A DNA stretch of 64,000 nucleotides from Batillaria attramentaria (GCA_018292915.2 JACVVK020000476.1:1-64000); one strand, 5' to 3'; shown: positions 11,116-23,135, counted from the stretch's first letter. Translations and numbers: made by a program. Notes: a model not told the origin generated them from the sequence alone.

Positions 11116-13789
11116 AATGAATTATTCTTTCGAGTGATTTTTCTTTATTTTGCTTTATTTTTCTTTTTTCTTGTATTTCCTTTATCTTACTATTGTAGTC
11201 TCTTTTTTGTAGCAACGGCTGATTGAAAATTATTCATTGGTTAAATCACTTCCGTTGGAAAATAAAGTTTGTTTGTTTGTTCGTTCGTTCGTTCGTTCTT
11301 CATTTCTATGTGTACATTCATAACGCAACTGTGTCAGTATTAACTGAAATCCCAACTGACTTAATGTGGGATTTCGTTTCTACGCAGAACAATAAACTGT
11401 TGGCGTTGAAAATTGACGACTGTATGAATTTATACTCTGTAATTTTTGTCGACTTGGCGCATATTAAATACAACAATCAATGGAGAGGCGGCGTCTGTAG
11501 TTAGCAAGGACAAGATAGTAGACATGTCTGCGCACCAAATCAATTATCCTTGGAAAAAAACCTCTCTCTCTCTCTCTCTCTACCCCCCCCCCCCCAAAAA
11601 AAAAAAAAAAGTGTCTAGTGGCTTGTGGGTGGTTTGACATGAAGACAGAAACATCAAGTGTTGCCTAACAACAATCACATTGTCAACATGTGACATTTTC
11701 AGGCAATGTCTTCCTATCGGCAAAAATGGAAGGAAGACCTGCCAACAGTATTGCCAGACTGGCCAGTCAGTGGTTCCCTGCCACAGGAAACGAGCAGTAC
11801 ACGCTACAATTCCATTTTTACATCGGACGCCAGGACAAATGCCAACTCTCAGTATTTTTGCAAACAGACAGCGTATTGGCGAACGAAACATTCTGGATGA
11901 CAAGAAACTCAACAGAGAGGGAACTGATCCCCACCTCTCCGATCCCTTTGCCTGATCACGCCACGCGCTATCGTCACAGGGTGAGAAGACACTTCAAGTT
12001 TTGGTAACGGCTGAAACGTCGTTCACATAAATAAATAAACAGATAAATAAATAAATAAATAAATTTGAGGGATCTGGGTACCAATTTACTGAGTCGAAAT
12101 GAAAATAAAATCGTTATATATGTTGCAATGCCATATTTGCATTTGAGCAGCCAAGAAAAAGTGATCAGTTAAGTTCCTGTTCAAAAGCGAGACTGCATGC
12201 CGTGAACTAGAGCAAGTGATAACCACCACCACCCTTCCGCCCATGTTTTCCAATTCCCGCACTTAGGCCGTCCAGTCCACATATCACAGCACGGTGTTTC
12301 ACAATGTTTCATACGAATGTATTTGTTTGCCTGGCGGTTTTTTTTTACGGTGCCTGATGTACTTGAGCACTGGCCACTGGCAGTCTACGATCAAAATTCA
12401 TTTACTTGCAGATTATCTTTGAAGCAGAAAAATTGTCGGAAGACCATTGTGGCTACCTAGAGCAGAACCAGGTTGTCTACGACGAAGTTGAAGTAGATGA
12501 CATCGAATTTTGCTGCGCCGACTGTGGAAGAACCACAGCACCAACAAACCCTTCACATACAACGACCTCAACCGCCTCTCAGAGGCGGGCTTCACTGGCA
12601 AACCAAACAACAGTAAGCATGCAGTCGACAGTTTTTGCCACGTCTGAAACCGTGTCGACGACGGCAGAATCGCAAGTCAGTCCTGGTGAGACCATTTTCG
12701 TTTGACCAGCACACAAATACCAATGGTTGTTGAACCCTTTCGGTATGTTTTTCGGCCAACGTGTCTGGAACAACAATTAAGGATTTTCTTTTATCACAGA
12801 GACACAGATGTAAAAAAAGGACAGTATGAATATCACTTTTTGTCAAACTTCACCATAAAATCGGGATGTTGATTTCATACAAACACATGTGTTCCCATGT
12901 AGTACATGTTCGTGGCCATTCCAGGCTTAAATTTTGCGGGTTTAGTCCATTACTGAAGTTTTAGTTCCTCTGCGATTGAACAGATAGATTAGTGCCGAGG
13001 CCGTTGTAAGCACTGTGGTGCATGGTATCGGCCTTGGTAAATGCTCATAAAGCAATACAGAACATGCGCATATGGTATCAGGACAAGAAAACGCCCCACC
13101 GGGGACCGACGAGCCTGAAAACGACCCTGACATCGGTCTGATAGCTGGCGTCGCTGTTGCTGCTGTCGTTGTTGTCGTCTGTATCGCCGTTTTCTCGCTG
13201 GTCTTCCGACGGAGACAAATGAAGCATGGTGACGCCGCACCTAACAGTAACAAGACTGGAACACAGTAAGAATTATTGATTTAGCCATTGTGAATTTCCG
13301 ACAAGACGGACAATGTAGCTTGTACTCTTTCCATATTCATATCGTTTTATCTAAGGATGGATAGTTGGTTTAAGGAGTGGGTGGGGGTGGGGTGGTGGTG
13401 GGCATACTTATATATAGCAATATAGTTATGCAATCAGCAACAATAATACTTATGGTAGTTCATCTTTGAAAGCTATCTTTCTTACTTGCTCTCATATCAG
13501 TTACTTAGCAGCGATCAACTGTTTCAGCGACTCCTCGTCCAGCGACACGCCCCACCCAGCCCAGAGTTCTTCGTCCACCCCGGGCAACAATCTCATCATC
13601 GGTATGTGACATTCTGAGACGTTCTCCTTTTCTTGTGTTGGTGGAGGGAGGTAATCAGGAGTAAGCCAGAATCTTATTAGGAATGATTTTTCAAACTCTA
13701 CCAAAGGAAAGCAGCCGAAACTTTACCCCCTCAGAACATTGCCAACTGAAAAAGAGAAGCATCAGACAATTGGTTGTACTGTTTGTTGG

Positions 13790-13844
<55 letters not shown>

Positions 13845-14987
13845 GGGGTCGGGGTGGGGGGCGAAGATGTCTGTTACCTTTATGTGTGTTTGGGGGTAGG
13901 GGTGGGGTGTGTGGGGACTGTGTTTTTGTCATAGGCAGTATGTGTAGTCAAAGCATATATGTGTATATATATATACATGTATGTTTGTGTGTTTATATAT
14001 GTATATGGACTAGGGCAGTCTGTACACCTGTTCTGTCTATCTGTAACTGTTTCTGTTATGTAAATATCTATTCTTTGTCCATGTGTTCACATATATGTGT
14101 GTGTGAAAAAAGAAAAACAGAATTAAAAAAAGAAAAAGGCAACGATACGTGTGCAACCTAGTAAACAGTCCTATACTGACCATGTACGCACGGACAAAAT
14201 GAATCTATTAAACGAAACTGCTCGTATGTGTATCACCGAAACAGAATTTGACAAAACGACTTCTTTGCTTGCACTACTTACCGCCACACGTTCCACTAGT
14301 GTTCATTCACTGTAACAGTCGTAATTTAGTGAAAAGCGTTTACCAACTCCTGTTTTATCTGCAGGACAATCAAGAAGCTCATCCTCCGCTGGAAACCCAT
14401 ATCCTGACGACACTCATACCTACAGCGAGCCAGATGAAGTCCTTCTGAACCACGACTCTTCAGGCCCACAAGCCCTGTTCAAGAACCATCCCGGCACAAG
14501 CGCTTGCGGACAGGACGAGTACAACACACTGTCGCTGAACCAGCCGCAGACTACACACTCAGCTCCCGTCTCATCAAACATCTATGAACATGTCGGTCAG
14601 GCATGGCGTGCTGTCCAGCACAGCCAAGGTCCCCGAACTGAAGCAGCAGAACAGAGGAACAAGTCAGGAGGTGAGCGCACCACAGAGTCATCAGATGAAG
14701 ACCACTACAACGTCCTCGACACAGATGACCGCCGCAGGGTTGACCAGAGGGCTGGAAGTCACCTGGACGTGGAATACAGCCACCTGAACGTCCATGCAAA
14801 GACAGACGCCGCTGCGCCGGATGCTCAAGCCCGTGTAGAGAGATCCAAAGGAATGAAAGCTTACGACAGCATCACTGGACCGCAGGCTGGGAATCCGCAG
14901 AACACGGTGCACGACGAGTACAACACACTGCATTTCAAACAAGGGAATCTCGCTTCTGATTACTACGATCACACAATGCTGAATTAG
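8486..14987 (+). CDS. Gene B: MAM-domain receptor with YxxL/ITIM-like tail (complete)
   Basis: Eight exons: 8486-8550, 8893-8927, 9663-9746, 11703-11980, 12412-12685, 13082-13265, 13501-13601, 14365-14987. They sum to 1644 nt, an unbroken 547-residue protein. Order: signal peptide (MLSLLFVVTVLAIAGC), Cys linker, MAM domain (TFEESSLCGWG ... YTLQFHFYIG ... IIFEAE ... VEVDDIEF), Thr/Ser stalk with a CCADC motif, transmembrane helix, 250-residue tail. The tail has at least six YxxL/V/I motifs (DEYNTL twice, NIYEHV, HYNVL, VEYSHL, AYDSI) separated by 15 or more residues, so not ITAM-spaced; VEYSHL fits the ITIM consensus. The inferred role is a surface receptor signalling through SH2 proteins, possibly inhibitory. 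Same exon phases as genes A, C and D. Confidence 0.78.
8893..8927 (+). CDS. Gene B exon 2 (Cys linker)
   Basis: 35 nt, phase 2 to 1, encoding CNTDGASYKNN, with a GTAAGG donor. Same size as the gene A and D exons and a conserved SY near the end. Confidence 0.68.
9663..9746 (+). CDS. Gene B exon 3 (MAM N-terminal part)
   Basis: Acceptor TTTGATTTCAG, donor G|GTTAGT. Encodes ASCTFEESSLCGWGNLN and IGWIRS, the best match in the window to the MAM start C-x-F-E ... LCGW ... W. Confidence 0.78.
9915..11300 (+). pseudogene. L2/CR1-like LINE remnant (reverse transcriptase C-terminus and 3' tail) in gene B intron 3
   Basis: Broken reading frames give SSWCSSNHMHINPNKTKSML, a VIVDDQLKWKSHV segment, KLFFFAHAKPHIDYVS and QLGILSLH, the C-terminal part of a jockey/CR1/L2-superfamily reverse transcriptase. 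Frameshifts and stops run through it. A (GT)n(GA)n tract and a SINE interrupt it, and the 3' end is AATAAAGTTTG followed by TTCG repeats, as in the copies ending at 35219 and 46415. Confidence 0.72.
10861..11044 (-). mobile_element. tRNA-derived SINE copy 3, inside the L2-like remnant
   Basis: Minus-strand copy with the tRNA-like head, GGGCCAAATATTTGTGCTGG and GGACGTTAAACCCCCAAACA tail. It is flanked by GA-rich microsatellite on both sides. Confidence 0.85.
11703..11980 (+). CDS. Gene B exon 4 (MAM central part)
   Basis: Acceptor CATTTTCAG, donor AGG|GTGAGA, phase 1 to 0. Encodes ARLASQWFPATG, YTLQFHFYIG and CQLSVFLQT, with candidate N-glycosylation sites NET and NST. Confidence 0.78.
12412..12685 (+). 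CDS. Gene B exon 5 (MAM C-terminus plus stalk)
   Basis: Acceptor ACTTGCAG, donor G|GTGAGA. Begins IIFEAEKL and runs to VEVDDIEF. An extra CCADC cluster, not seen in genes A or C, precedes the Thr/Ser-rich stalk. Confidence 0.76.
13082..13265 (+). CDS. Gene B exon 6 (transmembrane)
   Basis: Phase 1 to 2, donor CA|GTAAGA. Encodes IGLIAGVAVAAVVVVVCIAV, FSLVF and the stop-transfer RRRQMK. Clearly homologous to gene A exon 6. Confidence 0.76.
13501..13601 (+). CDS. Gene B exon 7 (Ser-rich juxtamembrane)
   Basis: Phase 2 to 1, donor G|GTATGT. Encodes a Ser-rich stretch (FSDSSSSDTPHPAQSSSS). Longer than exon 7 of genes A and C and without a tyrosine of interest. Confidence 0.6.
14365..14987 (+). 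CDS. Gene B exon 8 (cytoplasmic tail)
   Basis: Acceptor TTTATCTGCAG, stop TAG 14985-14987. Tyrosine motifs in order: TYSEP, DEYNTL, NIYEHV, DHYNVL, VEYSHL, AYDSI, DEYNTL, DYYDHTML. NIYEHV resembles the IYEHL/IYEHV of gene C exon 8, which supports shared ancestry of the tails. Confidence 0.75.
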
Positions 14988-15010
14988 GCACTTTCACTCC
15001 TTCTGCGAGG

Positions 15011-15075
15011 GATGGGGTGGCTCAGCTGGTTGAGCGTCGGACTCAGAAGCGGAAGGTGTGGGTTCAAGTCCCGTG
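15011..15075 (+). repeat. tRNA-like sequence, probably a second SINE family head
   Basis: GGGGTGGCTCAGCTGGTTGAG resembles a pol III A box and GGTTCAAGTCC a B box. I could not fold a convincing cloverleaf with a clear anticodon, so this is more likely a SINE head than a tRNA gene. Confidence 0.4.
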
Positions 15076-15366
15076 CTTGTGTATTGTGCTTGTATAGTAT
15101 ACCCAGCAGATTTAATAGCTCCTTAAGAATTGGATCAACGTTCCAGTTGTTATTCCAATAGTGTCGCTATAGTGTTAATCTTCGGGCTTTTTAAGGCTTT
15201 ATTATCTGGTAGAAGTAACACTATTGTCTGCTGTGCAGTGATCATGTGATCAAGTACGTGAACGGGAAAATCCCTAGAATGTTTTTTCTTTCTGTGTATG
15301 CGTACAGTTTGTATAGTTTACGTCCACGCCTTGTCATAATTATTCAATGTTTATCAACAACAAATA

Positions 15367-15665
15367 CATGAACTGAACTCATGTACACAAATACACCTTG
15401 AGTGATTACAAGTTAGAGGTGAGCTGATCATGAACTCATGTACACAAATACACCTTGAGTAATTACAATTTTGAGGTGAGCTGATCATGAACTTATGTAC
15501 ACAAATACACCTTGAGTAATTACAATTTTGAGGTGAGCTGATCATGAACTTATGTACACAAACACACCTTGAGTGATTACAATTTTGAGGTGAGCTGATC
15601 ATGAACTTATGTACACAAATACACCTTGAGTGATTACAATTTTGAGGTGAGCTGATCATGACTTT
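15367..15665. repeat. 60-bp minisatellite, five copies
   Basis: Unit begins TGAACTCATGTACACAAATA and ends GAGGTGAGCTGATCA; five near-identical copies follow gene B. Flanking sequence 15080-15350 recurs in diverged form at 16060-16320, so the array sits in an older duplication. Confidence 0.88.
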
Positions 15666-16476
15666 ATGTACTTACTTGTACTATACTTGTGTAAATTATA
15701 AGAATACAATTATGATCACAGCGCCAAGAACAAACGTGGGGCCCATCATGCGACACCCAGTAGCTCCTACTTTAAAACAAACAAGCAGATGTGTGTATTA
15801 CTTCCCCTGCACTGTCGAATGTAATGTACATGACACTGATAACAGTATCGATGCCTGCACAGTTTAGCACTCAGCCCGGCGAAGAATCACATGCTCTCCA
15901 TTTACGCAGCATGCAGAGTACCTAGGTTTTATTCATTGAAGGATCACCGTCAAACAGTAAATAACATTGTAAGACAGCACAACAAGTAAAAACTTATGTA
16001 CGCGCTCATCTGAACCAGTTTACATAAAGGCATGGCCTGAGTTTTAACCTGTCTATGCAGTAATCCGGCAGGTACAACAGCTCACTCAGAATTGATTCAT
16101 TGATTGTTTCAAAGAGTTATTCCGACAATATTGCTATAGTATTACATAGCCTGTACTGTACAGCAGCCTCGGGTTTGTTCCTATATTAACCTAGTAGTAG
16201 TTGCGCCACTGTCTGTTGAGCTGTGGTCATGTGATCAAGTGCATGAAGAAAAATTTCCCCAGAATATTTTCTTTCTGTGTACAGTCTGTATAGCTCATAT
16301 CCATACCTTAAAATATCAAACGCTTACAGTAAGTGATTAAACTTTCAACGACAGTTCATGGGTAGCCGATTATGAACTGCTCTGATTTGTACTGTACTTG
16401 TGAAAATTATACAAATATCATCACTGCGCTTCATTGCATAGGCTATTTACAGAAGGCTGTTTCTCATTTTGTTGGA

Positions 16477-16632
16477 GGAGCCGGGATAGTCGAATGATAG
16501 AGCGTTGGACTCTCAATGCTCGGGTCGTGAGTTCGAATCCCGGCTGGGGCCAAATATTTGTGCTGACCTTTTTCTCGTTGCCCCGTCTTTGATATCACCC
16601 TTACGTGGTGGAAAAGGACGTTAAATTCCTAC
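16477..16632 (+). mobile_element. tRNA-derived SINE copy 4
   Basis: Head GTCGAATGATAGAGCGTTGG, B box GTTCGAATCC, body GGGGCCAAATATTTGTGCTG, tail GGACGTTAAATTCC then poly-C. Confidence 0.85.
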
Positions 16633-17220
16633 CCCCCCCCCCCCCCTTCTCATTTTGTTGTTATGTGTATTCAGCATGTAGACCGTGTACTGCTTTTTGC
16701 AGTTTGATATAACATGCAGATAAGCCATCTATTTTGGAACTGTCCTCACGTGCAGTTAGTTTGGTCCTCAGTCCAGACTGAGCGGCGTGACAACAGTAGT
16801 GACTATGAATCATTAATTTTGTTCTTACAGAGTCTTGGGTAATAGTTGGAATGAAGCAAAACATGAAAACGGATGTAGTGATAGGCTTATAAGCCTTGTC
16901 TATTGAGTTGTATGTGTTATGTACAATTGTGTGTATGCTGTGGGGGGAGGGGGGGGGGCGGGTATGCCAATGTTTTTGCTCGCTGTAACCGTATTTGTGT
17001 TTTTATATCTATGTTATGTATAAATGGCAACAGAAAATCAAAATTAAAATGCAGATAAGTTTGATTTAGTGTATGTTACATACAACTTTCACCTAAAAAC
17101 ATACCAAAACTGCGTTCATTTGACACAAAACATCCAGATGTTACCGCTGGACCATATGATATCGATACACCCACCGATGTTCACAACTAATACTATAATT
17201 TTGCCGGGGTGGGACGAGGT

Positions 17221-17514
17221 GGGGGGGGGGGGAGGCGTTCGGGAGTTTAACGTCCATACACACCACGGATAGGTGATATTAAAGGCTGGGCAACGAGAAA
17301 AAGGACAGCACAAATACTTGGCCCCAGCAGGGATTCGAAATCACGACCCGAGAACTGAAAAATTGAAAACTAGGTATTTTGCATGGCGCTGCACCGCGAC
17401 GACGTGCTTTCCACGGGGAAAGCAGCCCGAATTTTCCGGAAGGGACAATTAAAGCCGTAAAAACGAAGGGGAAAATATCCGACGCTCTACCATTCGGCTA
17501 TCCCAACTCCCCTT
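17221..17514 (-). mobile_element. tRNA-derived SINE copy 5, interrupted by a ~117-bp insert
   Basis: Tail and body occupy 17221-17360 and the A-box end 17478-17514. Between them, inside the tRNA-like anticodon region, lies a ~117-bp insert containing GGGGAAAGCAGCCCGAATTTT that does not belong to the SINE. Confidence 0.7.
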
Positions 17515-17859
17515 TATTGAGACAAACAGAAATTGTATCAGTGAGACTAGGAAAGAAAGTGTCGTGAGTCATACAGCTAGATACCTGTGTTTTACTCAGA
17601 GAGAATTTCTTTGACAGGTAAAGCCACATAATCATTCAGAGAGAGAGAGAAGGGGGGGGGGGGGGGCTCTGTCCCCGTCTATCTCTCTTTCTTCTCTCCC
17701 CGCCCCCCACCTTCATCAACGCCGTGTGATACAATGTGTCTCCTCATAATATCGTCATAGACTCCCTCTCTCGTCTTTGATATCAACCATGGAAAATAAC
17801 ATTAAACTCCCAAACACCCTACCCGTCTCTCTCTCTAAGCTGAGTTGAATTTTCAAATT

Positions 17860-20750
17860 TGGTGAACCAGAGCAATAGACTGAAGGCCCACTATGACAGC
17901 TGCACACAGCGAAGTTGAATTGTTGATTGCAGATCAAGCAGCACCAATCGACCGTGTCCCCTCACCTCACACCTCACTGTCTTGCGCTCGTGGTTCAGTA
18001 CACGAGTTGCAAATTTGCACTTACCTGTGAAATCTCTAGGTGATGCCAAGCTACTTTACCATACCACGGGGATGTCGTTTTGGTTATTCCAGTGCTTCAC
18101 GTGCACCTTTTAGTGAACCTTTCCCTTGCAGCTGCAGTTGTAAACAATAGCACTGTTTGCAGCTGTCCCTCATTCTGTGTTTAATATTGACTACTCCACA
18201 GGAGTATCCATACCGAGCATTTTTGTGTTCCCCTTTTCCCATGTAACGCCGCCGTAACGCCGATCCATGCACATTTCTGACAAATCTCTTATTAAACTGA
18301 CTTTCTTCATTGTGATCACTGAAAGACAGAAATGGGTAGAGGACGGGCGCAGGCACAGTGGTTAAGTGTGAGTGAGTGTGTGTGTGTGTGTGGGGGGGGG
18401 CTTAACGTCCTTTTCCACCACGTACGGGTGAAACCAAAGACGAGGCAACCTAAAAATGACAAAGGGGATGCATGTTTTATTTTGCTTGTGTATTTTTCTA
18501 ATCACGGAGAGAGAGAGAGAGGGCAGGTGGGTGGATGTATCGGAGTTTTACGTCCTTTTAGCGCACCTACGGGTGGAATCAAAGACGAGGCAACCTAAAA
18601 ATGACAGGGAATGCGTGTTTTTTATTGTGCGTTTTTCTTATCACAGAGAGAGAGAGAGAAGGGGCAGGGTGTATGTGGGTGGGTGTTTGGGGGTTTAATG
18701 TCCTTTTCCACCACATAGAGTGATATCAAAGACGGGGCAACGATGAAAAAGCCAGCACAAATATTTGGCCCCAGCCGGGGAAGAGAGAGAGGATGGGTTG
18801 GTGTTTAGGAGTTTTACGTCTTTTTCCACCACGTAGGGGTGATATCAAACACGGGGCAACGAGAAAATGGCCAGCACAAATATTTGGTCCCAGCCGGGAT
18901 TCGAACTCACAACCCGAACATTGAAAGTCCAACACTCTATCATTTGGCCACCCCTGCTCCCCAAGAGAGAGAGAGAGAGAGAGAGGTACAAACCAGATGA
19001 AGGTATAGTGGAGACAAACGTTTTCTTAGTTGAATGGACATGCCTGTCGCTTTAAGGCTCCGTACACAAACTTTGCAAGACTGTACAGCACGTCAGTATT
19101 ACTAGTCATAAGGAGGCTTGATATTTTTTGACAGGTGAGATTTCCCTGAGGCTGAAGAAAGAGGGTTTCTTGTAAAGAGAGGTGTTTTGTTTCTGTTTTA
19201 GGCAGCGTAATGGTAGTGTTCATGGCAGATGCGTTTTCACTCAGCAGTGAGAGTCTCGCGGTACTGTCACTGGAGCAAGAGACTAAAGGTCCACTCTGAC
19301 GGCTGCACAAAGCAAAGTTGAATTGTTGAGTCTTGATCAAGCAGCACCAATGGACCGTGTAGCGCCACATCACAACTCGCTCTCCTGCGCGCGTGGCTCA
19401 GTACACAAGTTGCCAGTAGGCACTTACCTGTGAAATCTTTAGGTGATGCCAAACTGATCTAGCGCGGGGATGTCGTCTTGGTTACTCCAATGCTTTACGT
19501 GCACTGTTTAGTGAACCCTTCCCTTGAAGTTGCAGTTGCAAACAATAGCACTATTTGCAAATGTCCCTCATTCTGTATTTAACATTGACTAGATATTTTA
19601 CAGCAGTATCCATACATCGTGTTTTTGTGTTCCCTTTTTTCCGGTGTAACGCCGGTCAACGCACATTTCTGACAGAAACCTCTTTTTAAAATGACTTTCT
19701 TCATTGTGGCCACTGAAACACAGAAACAGGAAGGGGAGGTGAGTTGGCCAACTTCTGACGTGGCGCTGTTCAGTACAAGTTGATACTTACCTGTGGAATC
19801 TGGCAGTAATTGCGTACTGACTAAATTCGGGGTTGTATTGCTTCTGACGTTTCAAGCGCACAGTGCTTCAGTGTGGGGTGGTGTTTGAGGGTTTAACGTC
19901 CATTTCCACCAACTACGGGTGGAATCAAAGACGAGGTAACCTAAAAATGACACTGGGGGGGTGCGCGTTTCATTGTGTTTATTTTCCTTATCAGAGAGAG
20001 AGAGAGAGAGAGAGAAACCAAATGAAGGTCAAGTGGAGACAATTTTTTGTTGTTGTTGTTGAATGCACATGCCCATTGCTTTAAAGTTCTACAATCTGAG
20101 CAAAAAGCTGTAAACATTGCGGTTTTTTTTTTTAATGCGAATCCTTCGACTGTGCATAATCCAGGCAACTCTGTCACAGTTGCAGAGTTTTCAGCGCTTC
20201 GGGGATGCTTATAAAACCAAAGCACGAGTTTGCCGTGACATTATTTGGCTCTTGGTTAGTGAGCGAGAAACATTGCTAGAGTGTCTAGCGGATGTTTAGT
20301 GCTGCACGATCTTTCTCGCTCAGTGTCAAAACGTAAACTGAGCTGTGAAATCAGGCTGCCCGTGACTCTTATTGGGGTTTCAGGGACACTGAAAACTCTG
20401 CAACTGTGACAGAGTTGACTGTGCTTGCAAGGTAGACTCTGTAAAATTTGTTCGCACTTCTGAAAGCTTTTTGTTGGGAGCTAAGATCTTTAAGGCTCTG
20501 TACACAAACTATGCAAGACTGTAAGCCACGTCAGTATTGCTAATTATAAGGAGGCTTGATAATCTTGATGGCCGATATTTTCCTGAGCCTGAGAAAGCGA
20601 GTTTCTTGTAAAGAGAGTTGTTTTTTTTTGTTTTGATATTTTGTTTTTTTAGGTAGCGTAGTGGTAGTGTTCATGGCAGATACCTTCTCACTCGGCCACG
20701 AGAAAGTCTTACGGTACTGTCACCAGAGCAATTACGAATTGGCACTTACC
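17860..20750. repeat. Degenerate direct duplication, unit about 1.4 kb
   Basis: Blocks at 17860-18330 and 19250-19730 align, as do 18970-19260 and 20490-20740. Each copy contains CACTTACCTGTGAAATCT; partial SINE tails with GA tracts (18392-18962, 19878-20010) are interspersed. Confidence 0.65.
18795..18962 (-). mobile_element. tRNA-derived SINE copy, last in a chain of partial copies
   Basis: Complete on the minus strand down to the CTCCCC edge. Partial tails of the same family lie just before it at about 18392-18466, 18531-18606 and 18676-18779, each followed by a GA tract. Confidence 0.75.
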
Positions 20751-21724
20751 TGTGAAATCTATCAGTAATAAAGTGACATTTTTCCCGTTTAGATACATGA
20801 GCAGATCCGGATGCAGACACGTATTATGCGTATTACAGTGTCCGATGACATGAAGCTGATTATGATGCTGACTAATGAAGCTGATTTCCATGTAGTTCAC
20901 TCCGTATTTGATGAAATAAGCTGATTCTGGTGAAATTTCCACCATGTTATTCTACTGTTGAATGAAGCCGGTTCCACTCAAACATTTCATTGCGTGTAAA
21001 TATCTGACTAAATGAAACTGATTCTGGTACAGACACTCCTTGTTGGTATCCGTCTAAATGAAACCGATTCCACTGCAGACACGCCCTAGTCCGGTCTGTA
21101 AGGGAAAAACTCGTAACATGCCGCACAAAAGCACCGATTCTTTTCCCTGGTGAATATTTGGCACATTTAAACGAAATCTGTGGCCCTTGCAGATTTAAGC
21201 TCCAGGTCGATGTCACGTTACATTTCCTCCATTTTTACAATGCGTCACCGACAGTATGTGCCACATACGCTTTACTGCAGACGCTTTACTGCACACGAAG
21301 TACCCGTAGTTTTTAGAAATTTCAAAGAGAGACTGGTGCTTTTACAACAGAGAAATACGATACCAACACGGAGTGAATATCTGTGCCGGAATTAGCTTCA
21401 TTTCACCGGAAACAGACATGGAATAAATCTCTATGTCGGAATCAGGGTCATTACGCCGGGTATAAGCATGGAGTGAATGTTTGTGCCAGAATCAGCTTCA
21501 TTTGGTTGGAAAGAAAGGGGGAGGGGAGGAGGGGTAGTCGAGTTGGGATGTGTGTGAGCAAGAACGAGAAGTGGGGAGGGTGGACAGGGAGTGGGTGGAG
21601 GCAGAGATGGTGTGTTCAGCATGTTCCAACAAAAGAGAAATAGAGGGGAAGGGTATTTTGCACAGAGATAGAGAGGTACTGGTAGGTAGGTGTTTGGGAG
21701 TTCAGCGTCCTCTTCCACGACTGG

Positions 21725-21900
21725 GGGAGCCGGGGTGGTCGAATGGTAGAGTGTTGGACTTCTAATGCTCGCGTCATGAGTTCGATCCCGGCTGGGGCCA
21801 AATATTTGTGCTGGCTTTTTCATCGTTGCCCCGTCTTTGATATCACCCTATGTGGTGTAAAAGGACGTTAAACCCCCAAACACCCACCCACCCACCCACC
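21725..21900 (+). mobile_element. tRNA-derived SINE copy with 15-bp target-site duplication
   Basis: Full copy flanked by CTCTTCCACGACTGG at 21710-21724 and again at 21901-21915. It inserted into a partial, opposite-strand copy of the same family. Confidence 0.88.
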
Positions 21901-22994
21901 CTCTTCCACGACTGGTGGCCCCATAGGCTTGCCTTCACGCGGCAGGGCTGATTTCGCTGAGCTTGCCCACCCCTTTTGCTCTTTCTTTACTCTTATTTCT
22001 GCCTCCATCGGTCCATTCACCTGTCTTTTGCTCTCTTAAAATCTCCCGGGAGAGGGGGGGGGGGGATCAGTAAGCAGGTGTATGCTGACCCCTGGTCCAG
22101 TGTGACATCTGAGGGTCGCTTCTGAAGGCCGACTTCACTGGATTCCCCCCACCTGGTCTTCATCCTGGCGGGCTTTGTTCGCAGCACCCTGCTGGTGCTG
22201 CTGAACACCTGTCAAGTTGAGGACTTTTACTTCCTACTCCACGACTGGTGAAATAAAAGATGGGAGGGGAAGGGGGTGGTGGGGGAGATCTGTTCAGAAA
22301 GAGAGAGGGAAGGCGTTTGTTGATGAGTGACAGAGAGCGAGGTGGATGGGGGATGAAAGGGGGAGGGGTGGAGAGAGAGAGAGAGGATGTTCTGGTGAGA
22401 GAGAAAGAGAGAGGGATTATATTTTGAAAAGGCGCAGGGGGTGGGTGGGGGTGGTGAAGGGGGTAGTGTGAGGAGATAGAGAATTCTGATGAGAAACAGA
22501 GAAAGACAGGGGTTGGTGGTGGAGGGGCCGTGTGTAAGGGGAAATCAATGAATTCATTCCAAAATGTGTGCGCGCGTTTGTGGGGTGGGTGGGGGGAATT
22601 CAGACATTTATCACTGTCTCTTGTCGTCAAAGCACCCTTGATTTCGTTTATTTAAGGTATACATGTCTCTTGTATTCTGTGTATTATTTCAGCAAAGAGA
22701 GATGAATTTATATATTTGTATAGGAATAGCAGACAGCATCTACAGACTTTTTTTTTTGTTTTGCATGATATTGTAATTCCAATGTTGCCGTATTATCCCC
22801 CACGACACCCCCCCCCCCCACCACCACCACCACCAAAGAAAAAACAAGAAAGAAAAGAAAAAAGTGTGAATTTACACAGTTATCTCTATAAGCAAAAACA
22901 AAGTAATGTTAAATTGTCCACGATATTCAGGGCTTTAAGTGCATCCCAGGTTTCCAACGTGACACCGTTTTCCAGAGTATTTTTTGAGTTCCCG

Positions 22995-23135
22995 ATAACC
23001 AGCGTTCTCTGTCTGTCCCCGGTTTCCAGGTGTGTCCCCGGTCTCCAGGTGTGTCCCCGGTTTCCGGGTATGTCCCCGGTTTCCGGGTGTGTCCCCGGTT
23101 TCCAGGTGTGTCCCCGGTTTCCTGTGTGTATCGCT
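22995..23135. repeat. 18-bp minisatellite CCCCGGTTTCCAGGTGTGT
   Basis: About seven tandem copies. A related short cluster occurs at 24535-24612 (GTGTCCCCGATT, GTGTCCCCGGTCTCC), on the other side of the LTR-like sequence. Confidence 0.8.

Noticed and set aside
16477..16632. Possible tRNA gene (A and B boxes, GTTCGAATCC)
   Set aside because: The sequence continues into a fixed non-tRNA body shared by more than ten copies, so it is a SINE head, not a tRNA gene.
18084..18356. 90-codon minus-strand ORF ending near a donor-like site
   Set aside because: The diverged duplicate at about 19480-19740 does not keep a comparable frame, and I recognise no domain; kept only as a finding about the repeated donor.
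19782..19860. GATACTTACCTG resembling the 5' end of U1 snRNA
   Set aside because: After the first dozen bases the sequence does not follow U1, and related copies nearby differ; better explained as a repeat with a splice-donor complement.
22160..22630. 156-codon Pro/His/Ser-rich minus-strand ORF
   Set aside because: Low-complexity GGGGTGG/GAGAGA sequence; no homologous feature recognised.
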